A stretch of 64,000 nt of DNA from Halalkaliarchaeum sp. AArc-CO (lineage in GTDB: Archaea; Halobacteriota; Halobacteria; Halobacteriales; Haloferacaceae), in the NCBI RefSeq assembly GCF_024972735.1, contig NZ_CP087723.1, positions 806,001 to 870,000 on the forward strand. The letters are read 5' to 3'. Positions 16,569 to 25,363 of this stretch are shown here, one piece after another (position 1 is the first letter of the stretch; every line of letters starts with the position of its first letter). A model generated the notes under the pieces. That model saw only the letters and a list, made by a program, of their open reading frames with translations. It was not told the origin of the DNA and made no database searches. The position numbers and the translations under genes are program-made.

Positions 16569-17299
16569 AAAAACAGCGGGAGAAAAACTGAGGAAAGATA
16601 AAGGATTCCTGAGTAGAATACGAATAAAACGGAAAATGCAGTGAAGGCCGGAACAGCTAACTCACGTAGATGATGTAAAGAAAGTCGGCTGTACGAGGTG
16701 CGGCGGACTTCTGGATCAATATCATTTGGTAAATGATCCAAAATACCCTCAACATGGCTATCGCCTACTACAGCCACAACTCGATTACTGTCTTCAGCTG
16801 CTTCAACAATTTTATCTGCCATAATCTGATCTCGGTTATTATCCTCAGATGAACGCTCCATATTGTATATCCGTATAAGCAAAATCGGTAACAGTACACC
16901 AATTAGGAGAAGAAATGCACCTCCTACAGTATTTCCTGTGGAGAGACCGAAAAGGATGCTAAACGATACTAAGAGGTAGAACAAAATAGCGCCCATCCAC
17001 TGCATCCATCGAGAAGTGTTGTCCAATAATTCTGAATCCGATTCCCTAGTGTACACTACGTCAGCATCCTGTATCTCCGCCAAATCAATCAGAATATCTT
17101 TGCCGACATACAGATTGTTCATAATCAGCCCAAAAATATCGAGCGATGTCGAGAACCAGCTTTCTTTCCAGCCATAATCAGGTTCAGACTCTGCGCCTTC
17201 TAAGACTAGGGTGTCGATCCCCTCTTTCACTAACTCACATTCTTCTTCCAAGTCCCCCGAACTTGTATGCAACTCTCCCTTCAAAACGACCTCTGTCAT
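16565..17299 (-). CDS. TraB-like membrane protein
   Basis: 244 aa. The soluble parts resemble the TraB family: VVLKGELHTS at the start (in place of the GTAHVS motif), VLEGAESEPDY, and RDQIMADKIVEAAEDSNRVVAVVGDSHVEGI (the family's RDxxMAxxI...VVAVVGxxHxxGI block). Three or four hydrophobic segments are present: two in the middle (about 102-146) and one or two at the C terminus (AFSVLFVFYSGILYLSSVFL). It is shorter than chromosomal archaeal TraB proteins (about 500 aa). It converges with the QueC-like gene and overlaps its stop codon, so it may be unrelated cargo or an accessory of the cluster. Confidence 0.62.
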   Translation of the reverse strand: MTEVVLKGELHTSSGDLEEECELVKEGIDTLVLEGAESEPDYGWKESWFSTSLDIFGLIMNNLYVGKDILIDLAEIQDADVVYTRESDSELLDNTSRWMQWMGAILFYLLVSFSILFGLSTGNTVGGAFLLLIGVLLPILLIRIYNMERSSEDNNRDQIMADKIVEAAEDSNRVVAVVGDSHVEGILDHLPNDIDPEVRRTSYSRLSLHHLRELAVPAFTAFSVLFVFYSGILYLSSVFLPLFF

Positions 17300-17444
17300 C
17301 CCTTGTCAATCAACATAGTATATAGATATATTATACTTTTCGGCGAAATCTCCAGGCGCCAGATGCCAGATGCACTTAGGGGTACAACGGAAATTGGATA
17401 GTTGGGGTTAAATTTTAGTTATTTAACCATAGATTTGTTTTTGA

Positions 17445-17774
17445 ATGCCTAGGTTCGAACACGGGATTGAAAGAGGTGTTGGAATGGTTATAGAGGCAAT
17501 TATTGTCGCCATCCTATTCTCTGCCTTTGTTGAAGCCGGCCTCATTCCAAGATTGTACTTTATTTTGTTCAATATGGCCTCGATCGTTGGTCTCGTGTTT
17601 TTAATAGATAAGTCTAGGTACTGGTCCTATGGCTACCTTTTAGGATGGGTTTTTGGAATAGTACTGACTGCAGGAACGTTGATTCAGACCGAACTTTTCG
17701 GATGGTTTGACCTGCTGTTATACGGCGCAACGGCTTCGGCAGCAGTGTATCTCAGGCTAAAAATCCGTCTCTAA
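17445..17774 (+). CDS. Small four-helix membrane protein
   Basis: 109 aa with about four hydrophobic segments (VIEAIIVAILFSAFVEAGL, LYFILFNMASIVGLVFLI, GYLLGWVFGIVLTAGTLI, LLLYGATASAAVYL). Each is about as long as one membrane helix and they are separated by short turns. No family recognised. It lies alone between the divergent TraB-like gene and the second integrase. AT-rich DNA before the ATG (TTAGTTATTTAACC) could serve as promoter. Confidence 0.6.
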   Translation: MPRFEHGIERGVGMVIEAIIVAILFSAFVEAGLIPRLYFILFNMASIVGLVFLIDKSRYWSYGYLLGWVFGIVLTAGTLIQTELFGWFDLLLYGATASAAVYLRLKIRL

Positions 17775-18106
17775 ACCTTATCGATTACTGTCAACCGAAC
17801 TGTTGCGTTCCACTATCTAGATAGTATATAAAGAATACTGGCTAGGTTTCTCTTGAAAACTCAAAAGAAGGAAGGAGAAGGAAAAATAGAGGTATCGAAC
17901 ACCTCTAAACGGTTTAGAGCTTGGGGTGGGAGCCCAGTTTACAAACGATGTAATGGGGTCCAAAAGTAACGGCGGGCAAGAGAAGCCGGGCACCGGTTCC
18001 ACCGGAACCCAACCGACGAACGGTGTAGAGCATTCACACCCCATTGAATCCAAGCGAAGCTGCGTCTCTCCCCGGTCTCCTTCCATCTCGAGGAGAACGA
18101 AACTCT
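17775..18106. other. Gap before the second integrase, with a repeat-like motif
   Basis: 332 bp without a convincing gene. At 17787-17803 it has ACTGTCAACCGAACTGT, close to motifs seen at 34258-34285 and, inverted, at 63178-63195. A second part (17931-18062) is GC-richer and could belong to the integrase leader. No tRNA half or copy of the island attachment core was found here, so a boundary between two elements cannot be proved at this point. Confidence 0.45.
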
Positions 18107-19333
18107 ATGTCTACCACCGAACACGTCAACGTAGAACGAAGCCTTCAAAATCTCGAGGAGGAGGTCCACCCGGAGAACGCGGAAGCAGTACGCCGCTTTA
18201 TCGATCACCAGGCCGCGGAAGGGATCAGCGAGGTACAGCAGGACCGCCAGGTACAGTCGTTCAAAGCGCTTCTGACTAAGTTCGCTCCCGACGGCTTCCG
18301 GCTGCAAGGTGCGTCCGAAGACGAGCTCAAAACGTTGCTCGCCCGTTTGAACAGGAGTGACTACGCGGAGTCGACCAAGATCAAGTTCAAGGGAGCGGTC
18401 AAGAAGTTCTACAAGGTGGAGAACGGTGGCCACGAACACCCTTCGAAAGTAGGTTTCTTCTCCGTTAACAAGAAGAAGGCCACTCCCGTTACGCGGGACG
18501 ACCTGTTTACCGATGAGGAGCGGAAACGTTTGTTCCGCAGCTTCACCAATACAAGGGATCGGGCGTTCACCATGGTTCTATACGAAAGTGCGGCACGTCC
18601 AGGTGAACTCCTCAACTGCAACATAAACGACTTCTCAACAGGGAAAGGCGACTTCATCTTCCTCGAAGGATCGAAAGGGACGCCCGACAGGAACAACCAG
18701 CTCGTGCGATCGGGAAGGACGTTACGTGAATGGATCTCGCAGCACCCTTTAGGCGGTGAGATCGGCGACATCGAGGATTCATCCGCACCTCTCTGGGTCA
18801 AAAACGAGCAACAAAGTTGCGAACACTGCGGTGAGATCCCGCGTTTCCACGATGATGGTTGTAGTTACGAGCCGGATCTACGTGACAGGATGAACTACAA
18901 CGGCTTCCTCAACCGTTTCAAGGATGCCTGTGAACGCGCAGACATCCCTGAGAACAAACAGCGGCCGTACAATCTGCGTCATACCCGTTTGACCGAGGTC
19001 GCGACCTTCATGGGCTACGAACAGCTCAACAAGTTCGCCGGCTGGGTCCCAGGAAGTAATAGAGCGAAGGTATACGTCCACCTCAACAGCGACGACGTCA
19101 ACAAAGCGATACGGGAAGAGTACGGTCTCGACAACGGTGAGGAAGAGGACGGGTCGATCAACTGCTCCTTCTGCGGAACCGAGAACCAGTCCCAGTATTC
19201 TGAGTGTCGTAACTGTGGACGACCACTAAGCCTTGAAGAAAAATCGAGCAAAGAGGAGAAGCGGAAGATCCTGGAACGGTTGGCAGAGCTTGAGGAACAA
19301 GGAGTATTAGAAAATATTTTTACTGATAAATAG
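18107..19333 (+). CDS. Second tyrosine recombinase, with C-terminal zinc ribbon
   Basis: 408 aa from the ATG at 18107, preceded by CGAGGAGAACG. The catalytic domain holds LYESAARPGELLNC (Arg), KQRPYNLRHTRLTEVATF (Tyr replacing the first His of HxxR), KFAGWVPGSNRAKVYVH (late Trp and the Tyr nucleophile). There is a cysteine cluster CEHCGEIPRFHDDGC inside the catalytic domain, and a zinc ribbon near the C terminus (CSFCGTENQSQYSECRNCG), followed by a coiled coil. Haloarchaeal mobile elements commonly carry integrases of this kind. Coding composition is GC-richer than that of the adjoining defence genes, so it may have a separate history. Confidence 0.92.
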   Translation: MSTTEHVNVERSLQNLEEEVHPENAEAVRRFIDHQAAEGISEVQQDRQVQSFKALLTKFAPDGFRLQGASEDELKTLLARLNRSDYAESTKIKFKGAVKKFYKVENGGHEHPSKVGFFSVNKKKATPVTRDDLFTDEERKRLFRSFTNTRDRAFTMVLYESAARPGELLNCNINDFSTGKGDFIFLEGSKGTPDRNNQLVRSGRTLREWISQHPLGGEIGDIEDSSAPLWVKNEQQSCEHCGEIPRFHDDGCSYEPDLRDRMNYNGFLNRFKDACERADIPENKQRPYNLRHTRLTEVATFMGYEQLNKFAGWVPGSNRAKVYVHLNSDDVNKAIREEYGLDNGEEEDGSINCSFCGTENQSQYSECRNCGRPLSLEEKSSKEEKRKILERLAELEEQGVLENIFTDK

Positions 19334-19394
19334 TTTGGCACGGAATTATCCATCACAACGCACGTGTTCTTCCATTCCCGGGCGAGGATTAATA

Positions 19395-22300
19395 ATGACT
19401 GAAAATGAGAGGACAGCTACTGAATCAGAAAACATGGATGCTTCCGCTAGTACCAGACGGATGGCTGGAGCTGCCAGAGGTTATACCTTCCAAGATGTTA
19501 TAGCGGGCGCATGCATTCTGTCAGTCTTTTTTGAGGAGTCTCAGGCTATTACTATTGAATCGAAGCTCAACGAAGGAGACAAATTTGATGACATTATTCT
19601 GGAACAGGATGGTGACATAATCTGTATACAGGTGAAAAATGGTCCAGATCATACACTTTCATCCAGTGACCTTACCGGCTCAAGCGGCAGAGGGCTAGAT
19701 CTTAGCAATCTATCCGAATCTGCAGAAGCTCGAGTCCAAGCAGGAGAAGGCACACGTTTCATAGCGCTAACCTCGTTTGGAAGTGAGACTGGCCCAGATA
19801 TCGAATTTTTAGATGACTCTGAAAACATAACTCTGTTCGGCGAATTAAGCTTTGAAACGGACATATTAGCGGATGGTAGGAACGAGGTTGACGGAGAAAT
19901 CGTTGATATTGAATTCGTTCTTGGAGTACCGGGAATAGGAACAGCTACTGATGAAAAGGTAGAATCGCTTCGCAATACGGAACTTTTCGAAAGAATAGTT
20001 GAAAGTGTTACCTCACGTCTAAATATCCGAGAGAATCCAGAAATCGATGATCCATATTCGCTAACGGAGAGGGCAGTTAACTTAGCGAGATGGGCGCGGA
20101 ACCAGCCGGTCGATGTTCAAAGATTGGACCGAGAGGAGATAATCCACCGGTTAAAGTTGTTTCCATCTAAACAGTTCGCACAACAATTTGAACTTCCAGA
20201 GAAATACATCCGACCCAGATGGACCGAGGAACTAGAGGAAGCATTTGATGATTCAGACAACCGAGTCTTAGTAGAAGGCAGCCCCGGAAGCGGGAAATCC
20301 GTAGGTATTGAACTCTTTCATCGGAGTTGGGAAGATTCGGATGATTATCGAACTCTTCGATTCTACCTCTATGTGCCGGAAGATGCTGATTCACTAGAAA
20401 AGAGGCGAGGCGACCCAGAATGGTTCAGGCACCAGCTTGCTGCTCAGATATATGATACATTTCCAGAAGCGTTTGGAGAAGGTACTCCAGCTCCGGTATG
20501 GACGGGAACTGAAGACCTACAACAGTATATTGATAAGGTTGCCCAATGGGCAGAACAAGAGGAACAACAAATTCTATTTATCATTGATGGTCTTGATCAT
20601 GCACTACGACAGTTTGGAGGTACTTCCGCCACAGAATCCGCTGAAGGCACCGTCCTTGAGGAACTGGGATCGCTTGACTTCCCTAATCCGCTAGGTCTCT
20701 TGATGATCAGTCGTGAGATAACGGAGGCTCACGATATTTTACGAGTTGATAATCAAATTGAGGTTCCACGATGGAGTGTGGAGGAGATCAAAGAATATCT
20801 TGAGAGAAAGAACATACCTCCCGAGGACGAGTTCGTCAGAAGAGTTGCAGAAATTTCTGGCGGACTCCCTGTCATCATCTCGCATCTCATACGAAAGGCT
20901 GAAACTCAGGGAGAAGAAGTAATTGAGGGTCTTCAATCAGCAATCGAGGATGCATCGCACGTTGATGGTGAACTTGAACAGTATTACGATACGATTTGGG
21001 AGCCTTTAGAACCGTATGAGCGAGACGTGGTCTCTTTATTCGCATTGAACCCTACAGGGTTACGAGAAGAGACAATTAAATCAGTAGTCGATTTTCCCTA
21101 CATACAGGAAAGCACGAGGCTTGAAGGTGCACCACTCGCCCATATTTTAGAGTCTACGGCAGATGGACGATTCCGAGTATTCCATGATAGCTTCAGAAAG
21201 TTCGTAGAAGACCAGCTGGATCAAGAAGAAATTACACAAGGCCACGAACGCCTCTACGAGTATCTGTTTGACCAGTGTATCAAGTTTCCACAAAACTTGG
21301 AGAGTCTAAAGTACCACGCAGAAAATGGACCTGGACGTAGTGCTCTCAAGGAGTTGGCAACTCTTGAGAATCTCCTGTGTTGGTGGCAAGAAGGGATTCA
21401 TCTCGACCATCTCTCTAAAACGTTAGACTTGGCCTTTGATGTTTCACTTCGAGATGAAGACTATTTCACGGCTGTGGACTGTATCCTTCTTGGAGGTGTT
21501 GCCCGAAATATGCTCGATATTTACATGGAAGATAACTCTCGTCTCAGATATTTTGCCGCCCAGTCAGACCTAGGTAGGGCTCTACGCTTAGTAGATCAAA
21601 TTCGGGGTTACGAAGGCGGCAGCAAGGAAGCCATCGAAGCGATGCAAATCGTGGCTCGGAACTGGGAAGATGAATTGGAGCGAGATTGGCTTGCTGCTTG
21701 GGAAGAAGACTATCAAAGAGCTGAGCAGCCGAGCTGGGATCCGGAAGCGTACTTTGAGGTCGCATCTGAAATATTGGAGCCGCAGGAGTTTTGGAAAGCC
21801 GCGGGAGAAATTAGGCGAGAGGACAACGGACAACACTTTCCGCGAGAAGTCCTTGCTGCTGTCCAGAATAAACCCGAACTATTGGAGGGCCAACCCGAGC
21901 CGCCGGAGTGGTTATTTGAGAATGAATCAGTGGCATTGGAAGCGTGTGAAGACCTAATCCATGATCTTCCGGAGCCATGGCGTGAAGAACTTAAAGAGAA
22001 TGCCCCGGATTACTCAGACTTATCTTTAGCAGCACTACATACTTTACTCAGATGTGGTGGAGCAGAAGACGAAATCCGAGAGGTTATTGAAAACACCGAA
22101 CTTGGCGAGCCGATAGATGATTGGGGTCAAGGAGGTTCCCGGTTCTATGAAGTCTACTATACCGGTTCAATAGTTGCAAGTCTTGACGAGTCTCCCGAGG
22201 AGCTTCTTGAAACCATAGACCGGATAGCTATCGAGCAACCGCGGTTTCAGAAGCTTCTTGCCATGATGGGGGCGGCCACGACTAGAGACTCTTCGACTCA

Positions 22301-23891
22301 GAGCCAGCGGTGGGTCGATGCTACCCTTGAGTTCCTTTGTAGAATCTTTGAAGAAGGCCATTTAGTTGATTCAGATGTTCGATATGTAGACCAGTTTCGA
22401 TATCAGCAAGCAGTTTCTGATATTGCAGGCGCCTTTAGAAAGGTAGTTAAACAGGGTTCAGAGGACCAATTAAGTGAAGCAATCCAACTGAATAAAGAAG
22501 CGGACTTTGAAGATCGAACCTTGGAAACGGTTTCCCGATATCTTACTGAAGCATGGGAGGAAGTCAACACGGAAGCTCTCCCGGATGGTATAGATGAGCG
22601 TTATGAGAACATATTGAAAAGACCCCCTAGTGAAGAGCCGCCGTCGAGAGAGCTCATGGATTTAGCTGTACGAGCGGCCAAAGAGGGATATGATTCTCGC
22701 GCTGAAAATTACGTAGAAGTCGCGGTTGAGCGCTGTTTCCGATATGGTTATCGGAAGGATATTTTCCTTAACGATGTTTGGAAAGGACTTGAAGATGTCG
22801 CAGACGGGCAATGGGATCGACATCTCGGCACTGCTATCCAGCTGATTAATTGGGCGAATCTTCTTCATGACCTTACAGACGGGAAAGAGACTCGTCACTT
22901 TGAGGGAGTATTCTTAAAATCTCTTCTTGATGCTGATGCCGTTGACTATCATACGGCAGAAAAATATGCTGAACATAACACAACTCAAAGGAAACTCTGG
23001 AACTGGCGCTTGGAGAATCCAGATGGAATGACTGCAGAGGAACTGAGAAGTCTCATTTATGTGAAAGAAACGCGGATTCGAAGTCGACGTCATTCAAATA
23101 GAGAGCTCCCCTTCTTTTCAAAAGCTGCTGAAGTGGCTGATAATTTCGGTTGGGATGAACTGGTTGTTAAAGCACTACATGCGTTAAATAGGGGAGACTA
23201 TGTCCGAGACGGTATCAACTCCGATCGAGAACAGAGACTTCGGGACTTGGCATCACAATATGATATAGAGATACCCAGCGACCTGGATTCAGATAATGGT
23301 TCCAGTGAATTCGAAGGAGAATCTGTAGAAACAGAATCAGAAGATGACCGCATACATGAAATTCTTTCTCAACATTCAGAAGAGGATCCGGTTTCGGTGG
23401 AGAGTGTGGAAGAACTTACGTCAGAGGAACTTTTGAATGCTGGCGAATTGCTCCAAAAGGATATGGTAGGATCACCAAGGTACAATCCGGCTGCAGCAGC
23501 TCCAATTTCGCGTGTTTTAGCGGATAGGGGTAATGTGGATGACGCGATTGAGTTGTTGGAGAATGTGATTGCAGAGCGTGATCTTATAAATTCGTGGTTG
23601 GGAGGCGGACGTGGCCGCTTTGAGATGGTCGCTGAAGCTTTGCTCGACATAAATGAAGAAAGAGCTCTCCAGAGTGTGCTTAATGGTTGGAGAATGAGCC
23701 GCCTTGACACTCAAAGCTATCTTTCGATACTTCCTCAACTATTGTGGATAGTAAAACAGACTGAGGGAGAAATAGCCGCTGAAGAACTATTTTCGCACAT
23801 GATGAAGTGGATGAGAAGACTTGTATGGCCATACGAAAATCACGTCCAGAAGTGGGGTGTTCTCGAATCAGATGAACATTCGACGAGATAG
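19395..23891 (+). CDS. Avs-like STAND NTPase with N-terminal Cap4/Mrr-like nuclease
   Basis: 1498 aa from the ATG at 19395, with GAGGA upstream. Residues about 28-180 form a PD-(D/E)xK nuclease-like domain: GYTFQDVIAGA, E55, DD at 65-66, then CIQVKNG (Q79, K81), the E-D-QxK layout of DUF4297/Cap4 effectors. A P-loop follows at about 295-302 (EGSPGSGKSVG), Walker B at about 393-400 (ILFIIDGLDH), then LLMISREI and EISGGLPVIISHLI, typical of STAND ATPases. The remaining 900 residues are helical repeats, the usual sensor part. Such proteins (Avs/AVAST) recognise a viral protein, oligomerise and degrade DNA. Which Avs type it is, and its ligand, cannot be told. It is the last gene before the right attachment copy. 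Confidence 0.88.
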   Translation: MTENERTATESENMDASASTRRMAGAARGYTFQDVIAGACILSVFFEESQAITIESKLNEGDKFDDIILEQDGDIICIQVKNGPDHTLSSSDLTGSSGRGLDLSNLSESAEARVQAGEGTRFIALTSFGSETGPDIEFLDDSENITLFGELSFETDILADGRNEVDGEIVDIEFVLGVPGIGTATDEKVESLRNTELFERIVESVTSRLNIRENPEIDDPYSLTERAVNLARWARNQPVDVQRLDREEIIHRLKLFPSKQFAQQFELPEKYIRPRWTEELEEAFDDSDNRVLVEGSPGSGKSVGIELFHRSWEDSDDYRTLRFYLYVPEDADSLEKRRGDPEWFRHQLAAQIYDTFPEAFGEGTPAPVWTGTEDLQQYIDKVAQWAEQEEQQILFIIDGLDHALRQFGGTSATESAEGTVLEELGSLDFPNPLGLLMISREITEAHDILRVDNQIEVPRWSVEEIKEYLERKNIPPEDEFVRRVAEISGGLPVIISHLIRKAETQGEEVIEGLQSAIEDASHVDGELEQYYDTIWEPLEPYERDVVSLFALNPTGLREETIKSVVDFPYIQESTRLEGAPLAHILESTADGRFRVFHDSFRKFVEDQLDQEEITQGHERLYEYLFDQCIKFPQNLESLKYHAENGPGRSALKELATLENLLCWWQEGIHLDHLSKTLDLAFDVSLRDEDYFTAVDCILLGGVARNMLDIYMEDNSRLRYFAAQSDLGRALRLVDQIRGYEGGSKEAIEAMQIVARNWEDELERDWLAAWEEDYQRAEQPSWDPEAYFEVASEILEPQEFWKAAGEIRREDNGQHFPREVLAAVQNKPELLEGQPEPPEWLFENESVALEACEDLIHDLPEPWREELKENAPDYSDLSLAALHTLLRCGGAEDEIREVIENTELGEPIDDWGQGGSRFYEVYYTGSIVASLDESPEELLETIDRIAIEQPRFQKLLAMMGAATTRDSSTQSQRWVDATLEFLCRIFEEGHLVDSDVRYVDQFRYQQAVSDIAGAFRKVVKQGSEDQLSEAIQLNKEADFEDRTLETVSRYLTEAWEEVNTEALPDGIDERYENILKRPPSEEPPSRELMDLAVRAAKEGYDSRAENYVEVAVERCFRYGYRKDIFLNDVWKGLEDVADGQWDRHLGTAIQLINWANLLHDLTDGKETRHFEGVFLKSLLDADAVDYHTAEKYAEHNTTQRKLWNWRLENPDGMTAEELRSLIYVKETRIRSRRHSNRELPFFSKAAEVADNFGWDELVVKALHALNRGDYVRDGINSDREQRLRDLASQYDIEIPSDLDSDNGSSEFEGESVETESEDDRIHEILSQHSEEDPVSVESVEELTSEELLNAGELLQKDMVGSPRYNPAAAAPISRVLADRGNVDDAIELLENVIAERDLINSWLGGGRGRFEMVAEALLDINEERALQSVLNGWRMSRLDTQSYLSILPQLLWIVKQTEGEIAAEELFSHMMKWMRRLVWPYENHVQKWGVLESDEHSTR

Positions 23892-24124
23892 TTCGCACTG
23901 CTACAGGAAGACAGAGTAGCAATCTCAGAGTTAGTGTTATGATGCATGCCCAAAGCATGCTTGCCCGGTGTTTTATCGTGGTGCGCGATAACACTACTCT
24001 TGACGGAGACAAAGCGTAAAACCGGGAAGTCAGGGACGGAGCCGAGGTCCGAAAGATCCGCGTCAATCCTGTTGAAGTGATGGGGTCAGAAACCGGGTTG
24101 TTGGGCCACGGGTTATGTCACCGT

Positions 24125-24167
24125 CTTGGTAAGGACGAGAGCCCGGGTTCAAATCCCGGCCTAGGCT
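24125..24167 (+). repeat. Right attachment copy: diverged tRNA-Thr 3' half
   Basis: CTTGGTAAGGACGAGA is identical to 9918-9933. The following 27 bases keep a T-arm (CCGGG-TTCAAAT-CCCGG) and an acceptor strand ending in CTAGGCT, but differ from the tRNA-Thr gene at several sites. No 5' half precedes it, so it is not a functional tRNA. It marks the right end of the island. The bases from 23892 to 24124 hold no convincing gene. Confidence 0.78.
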
Positions 24168-24351
24168 TATAACATTTCCTTCAAATCCTACAACGACATT
24201 CAGTTAGTGGCTTCCCCGCTATTGGTTTCTAACCTCTCTCGTTATATACTATTTCTGTCTAATTTGGAGGCGTCATCTGTAGAGTAATGTGAGTCCGAGT
24301 GAGTAGCTCGATGTGCAAGCTGTGTGCAGTCAGCGAAACCGTTATGCACCC

Positions 24352-24370
24352 ATGTGCAAGATATGCACAT
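24352..24370. promoter_or_regulatory. Operator-like inverted repeat before the antitoxin gene
   Basis: ATGTGCA (24352-24358) and TGCACAT (24364-24370) form a perfect 7-bp inverted repeat with a 5-bp spacer, ending three bases before the ATG of the RHH gene at 24374. A further half site, ATGTGCAAG, lies at 24311-24319 and TATGCAC at about 24343-24349. Ribbon-helix-helix antitoxins bind such repeated short inverted sites and repress their own operon, so autoregulation is the natural reading. Confidence 0.65.
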
Positions 24371-24373
24371 AGG

Positions 24374-24736
24374 ATGAGTGCAAGCGATGACCCGCGGCGA
24401 GTCCACTTCCAGTCCCCGGAGTACCTCGTTGACCGTCTCGACGCGATCGCCGATCTCTTCGATAAGGATCGGACGGATCTGCTCGTCGAGGCGATCCGTG
24501 AATACATCGAAGATACTGCCGACAGCGAGACGTTTCAGGAACTCGTCGCAACAAAATACTACGACGACCAACTCGACTTCGAGACCGTCAAGCAACTGGT
24601 CGGTGCTGAGAGTGCCCAGCGTCTCCGCTTGCTCAAAGGAGATCTCGAAGACGAACCACTCGATCTCGCGGCACCCGACGATGTCGATATCTACGATGGC
24701 GAGACGGCGACAGTCGACGCGGATGACGAGCGATGA
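24374..24736 (+). CDS. Ribbon-helix-helix antitoxin-like protein
   Basis: 120 aa from the ATG at 24374 (MSASDDPRRVHFQSPEYLVD). The first 50 residues fit a ribbon-helix-helix fold: strand RRVHFQ, helix PEYLVDRLDAIADLF, then DRTDLLVEAIREYIEDTA. The acidic C-terminal part probably wraps the toxin. It overlaps the PIN gene by ATGA (24733), a VapB/VapC-like arrangement. GC content is that of the core genome, so the pair is probably outside the AT-rich island, just past its right end. Confidence 0.82.
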   Translation: MSASDDPRRVHFQSPEYLVDRLDAIADLFDKDRTDLLVEAIREYIEDTADSETFQELVATKYYDDQLDFETVKQLVGAESAQRLRLLKGDLEDEPLDLAAPDDVDIYDGETATVDADDER

Positions 24737-25305
24737 GCAGTTACCGACTGCGAACAGCCGTCGCCGACACCAGTGCGCTCATCAGTCTCGCCGTCCCCCG
24801 TGCCGACGCAGCCTTCGATACCGAGACGAATCCCGATCCACTCCAGTATCTCCTCACCTCCTGTGATGTGTTCGTGCCACCGGAAGTCCTGAGGGAACTC
24901 CGAGAGATAAGACAGTATCAGGACATCCACGCCGCCGCCGCAAGCAATGTCCTCGCAGCTCGCACCCACTATACGGTCGAGGATCCGTACGGGTATGACG
25001 CCACGCCAGATTCGCGGCCAACGTTCGGCCTCGACGACGGCGAAACCGACGGCATCGTCCTCGCGAACGCCCTCTCTGCCGATGGGTTTCTCACCGATGA
25101 GTTCGGTGGGACGAACTTCCCGCTCATCCATGCGGTTCTCCAAGGACCCCGTATCGTGCCGACACCGCGGCTCATCTGTGACTACGCCCGGAACGGTCAC
25201 ATGACTCACGAGGAAGCGAAAGCGTTGATCACGATGATTAGCCCACATCGAAGCTGGAAGAACAGTCCCTACGTTGGACAGTTACTCCAGTACCTTGAGG
25301 AGTAG
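24733..25305 (+). CDS. PIN-domain toxin-like protein of the RHH/PIN pair
   Basis: 190 aa. The PIN acidic residues are in order: AVADTSALISLAV (Asp), FVPPEVLRELREI (Glu), FGLDDGETDGIVLANAL (Asp) and ADGFLTDEFGGTN (Asp). This is a complete set, expected to act as a ribonuclease. The C-terminal 50 residues are helical (THEEAKALITMISPHR). It is about 50 aa longer than a standard VapC. It is translationally coupled to the RHH gene and under the same operator. Targets are not predictable. Confidence 0.8.
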   Translation: MSSYRLRTAVADTSALISLAVPRADAAFDTETNPDPLQYLLTSCDVFVPPEVLRELREIRQYQDIHAAAASNVLAARTHYTVEDPYGYDATPDSRPTFGLDDGETDGIVLANALSADGFLTDEFGGTNFPLIHAVLQGPRIVPTPRLICDYARNGHMTHEEAKALITMISPHRSWKNSPYVGQLLQYLEE

Positions 25306-25363
25306 GCATACTATGGGCGGTCAGCCTGGGCTTCTGAGCGGTGCCTTATTTAGGACTGACACG

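Larger units (their letters stand above)
9913..24167. mobile_element. tRNA-Thr-integrated genomic island with defence cargo
   Basis: About 14.2 kb bounded on the left by the 3' half of tRNA-Thr and on the right by a second tRNA-Thr-like 3' half. The two ends share CTTGGTAAGGACGAGA exactly (9918-9933 and 24125-24140) and then differ at several places while keeping a T-arm fold. The inside is clearly AT-richer than the flanks and carries two tyrosine recombinases, a QueC-like cluster, a PIN protein and an Avs-like STAND ATPase. The second recombinase at 18107 suggests either a composite of two elements or a second element nested in the first. No replication or structural virus genes are seen. 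Confidence 0.8.

Noticed and set aside
9913-24167. CRISPR array or cas genes inside the island
   Set aside because: No spaced short repeats and no Cas motifs were found; the QueC-like and PIN genes are not cas genes.
24108-24167. A second functional tRNA-Thr
   Set aside because: Only the anticodon-stem-to-3'-end half is present; no matching D arm or 5' acceptor strand precedes it.
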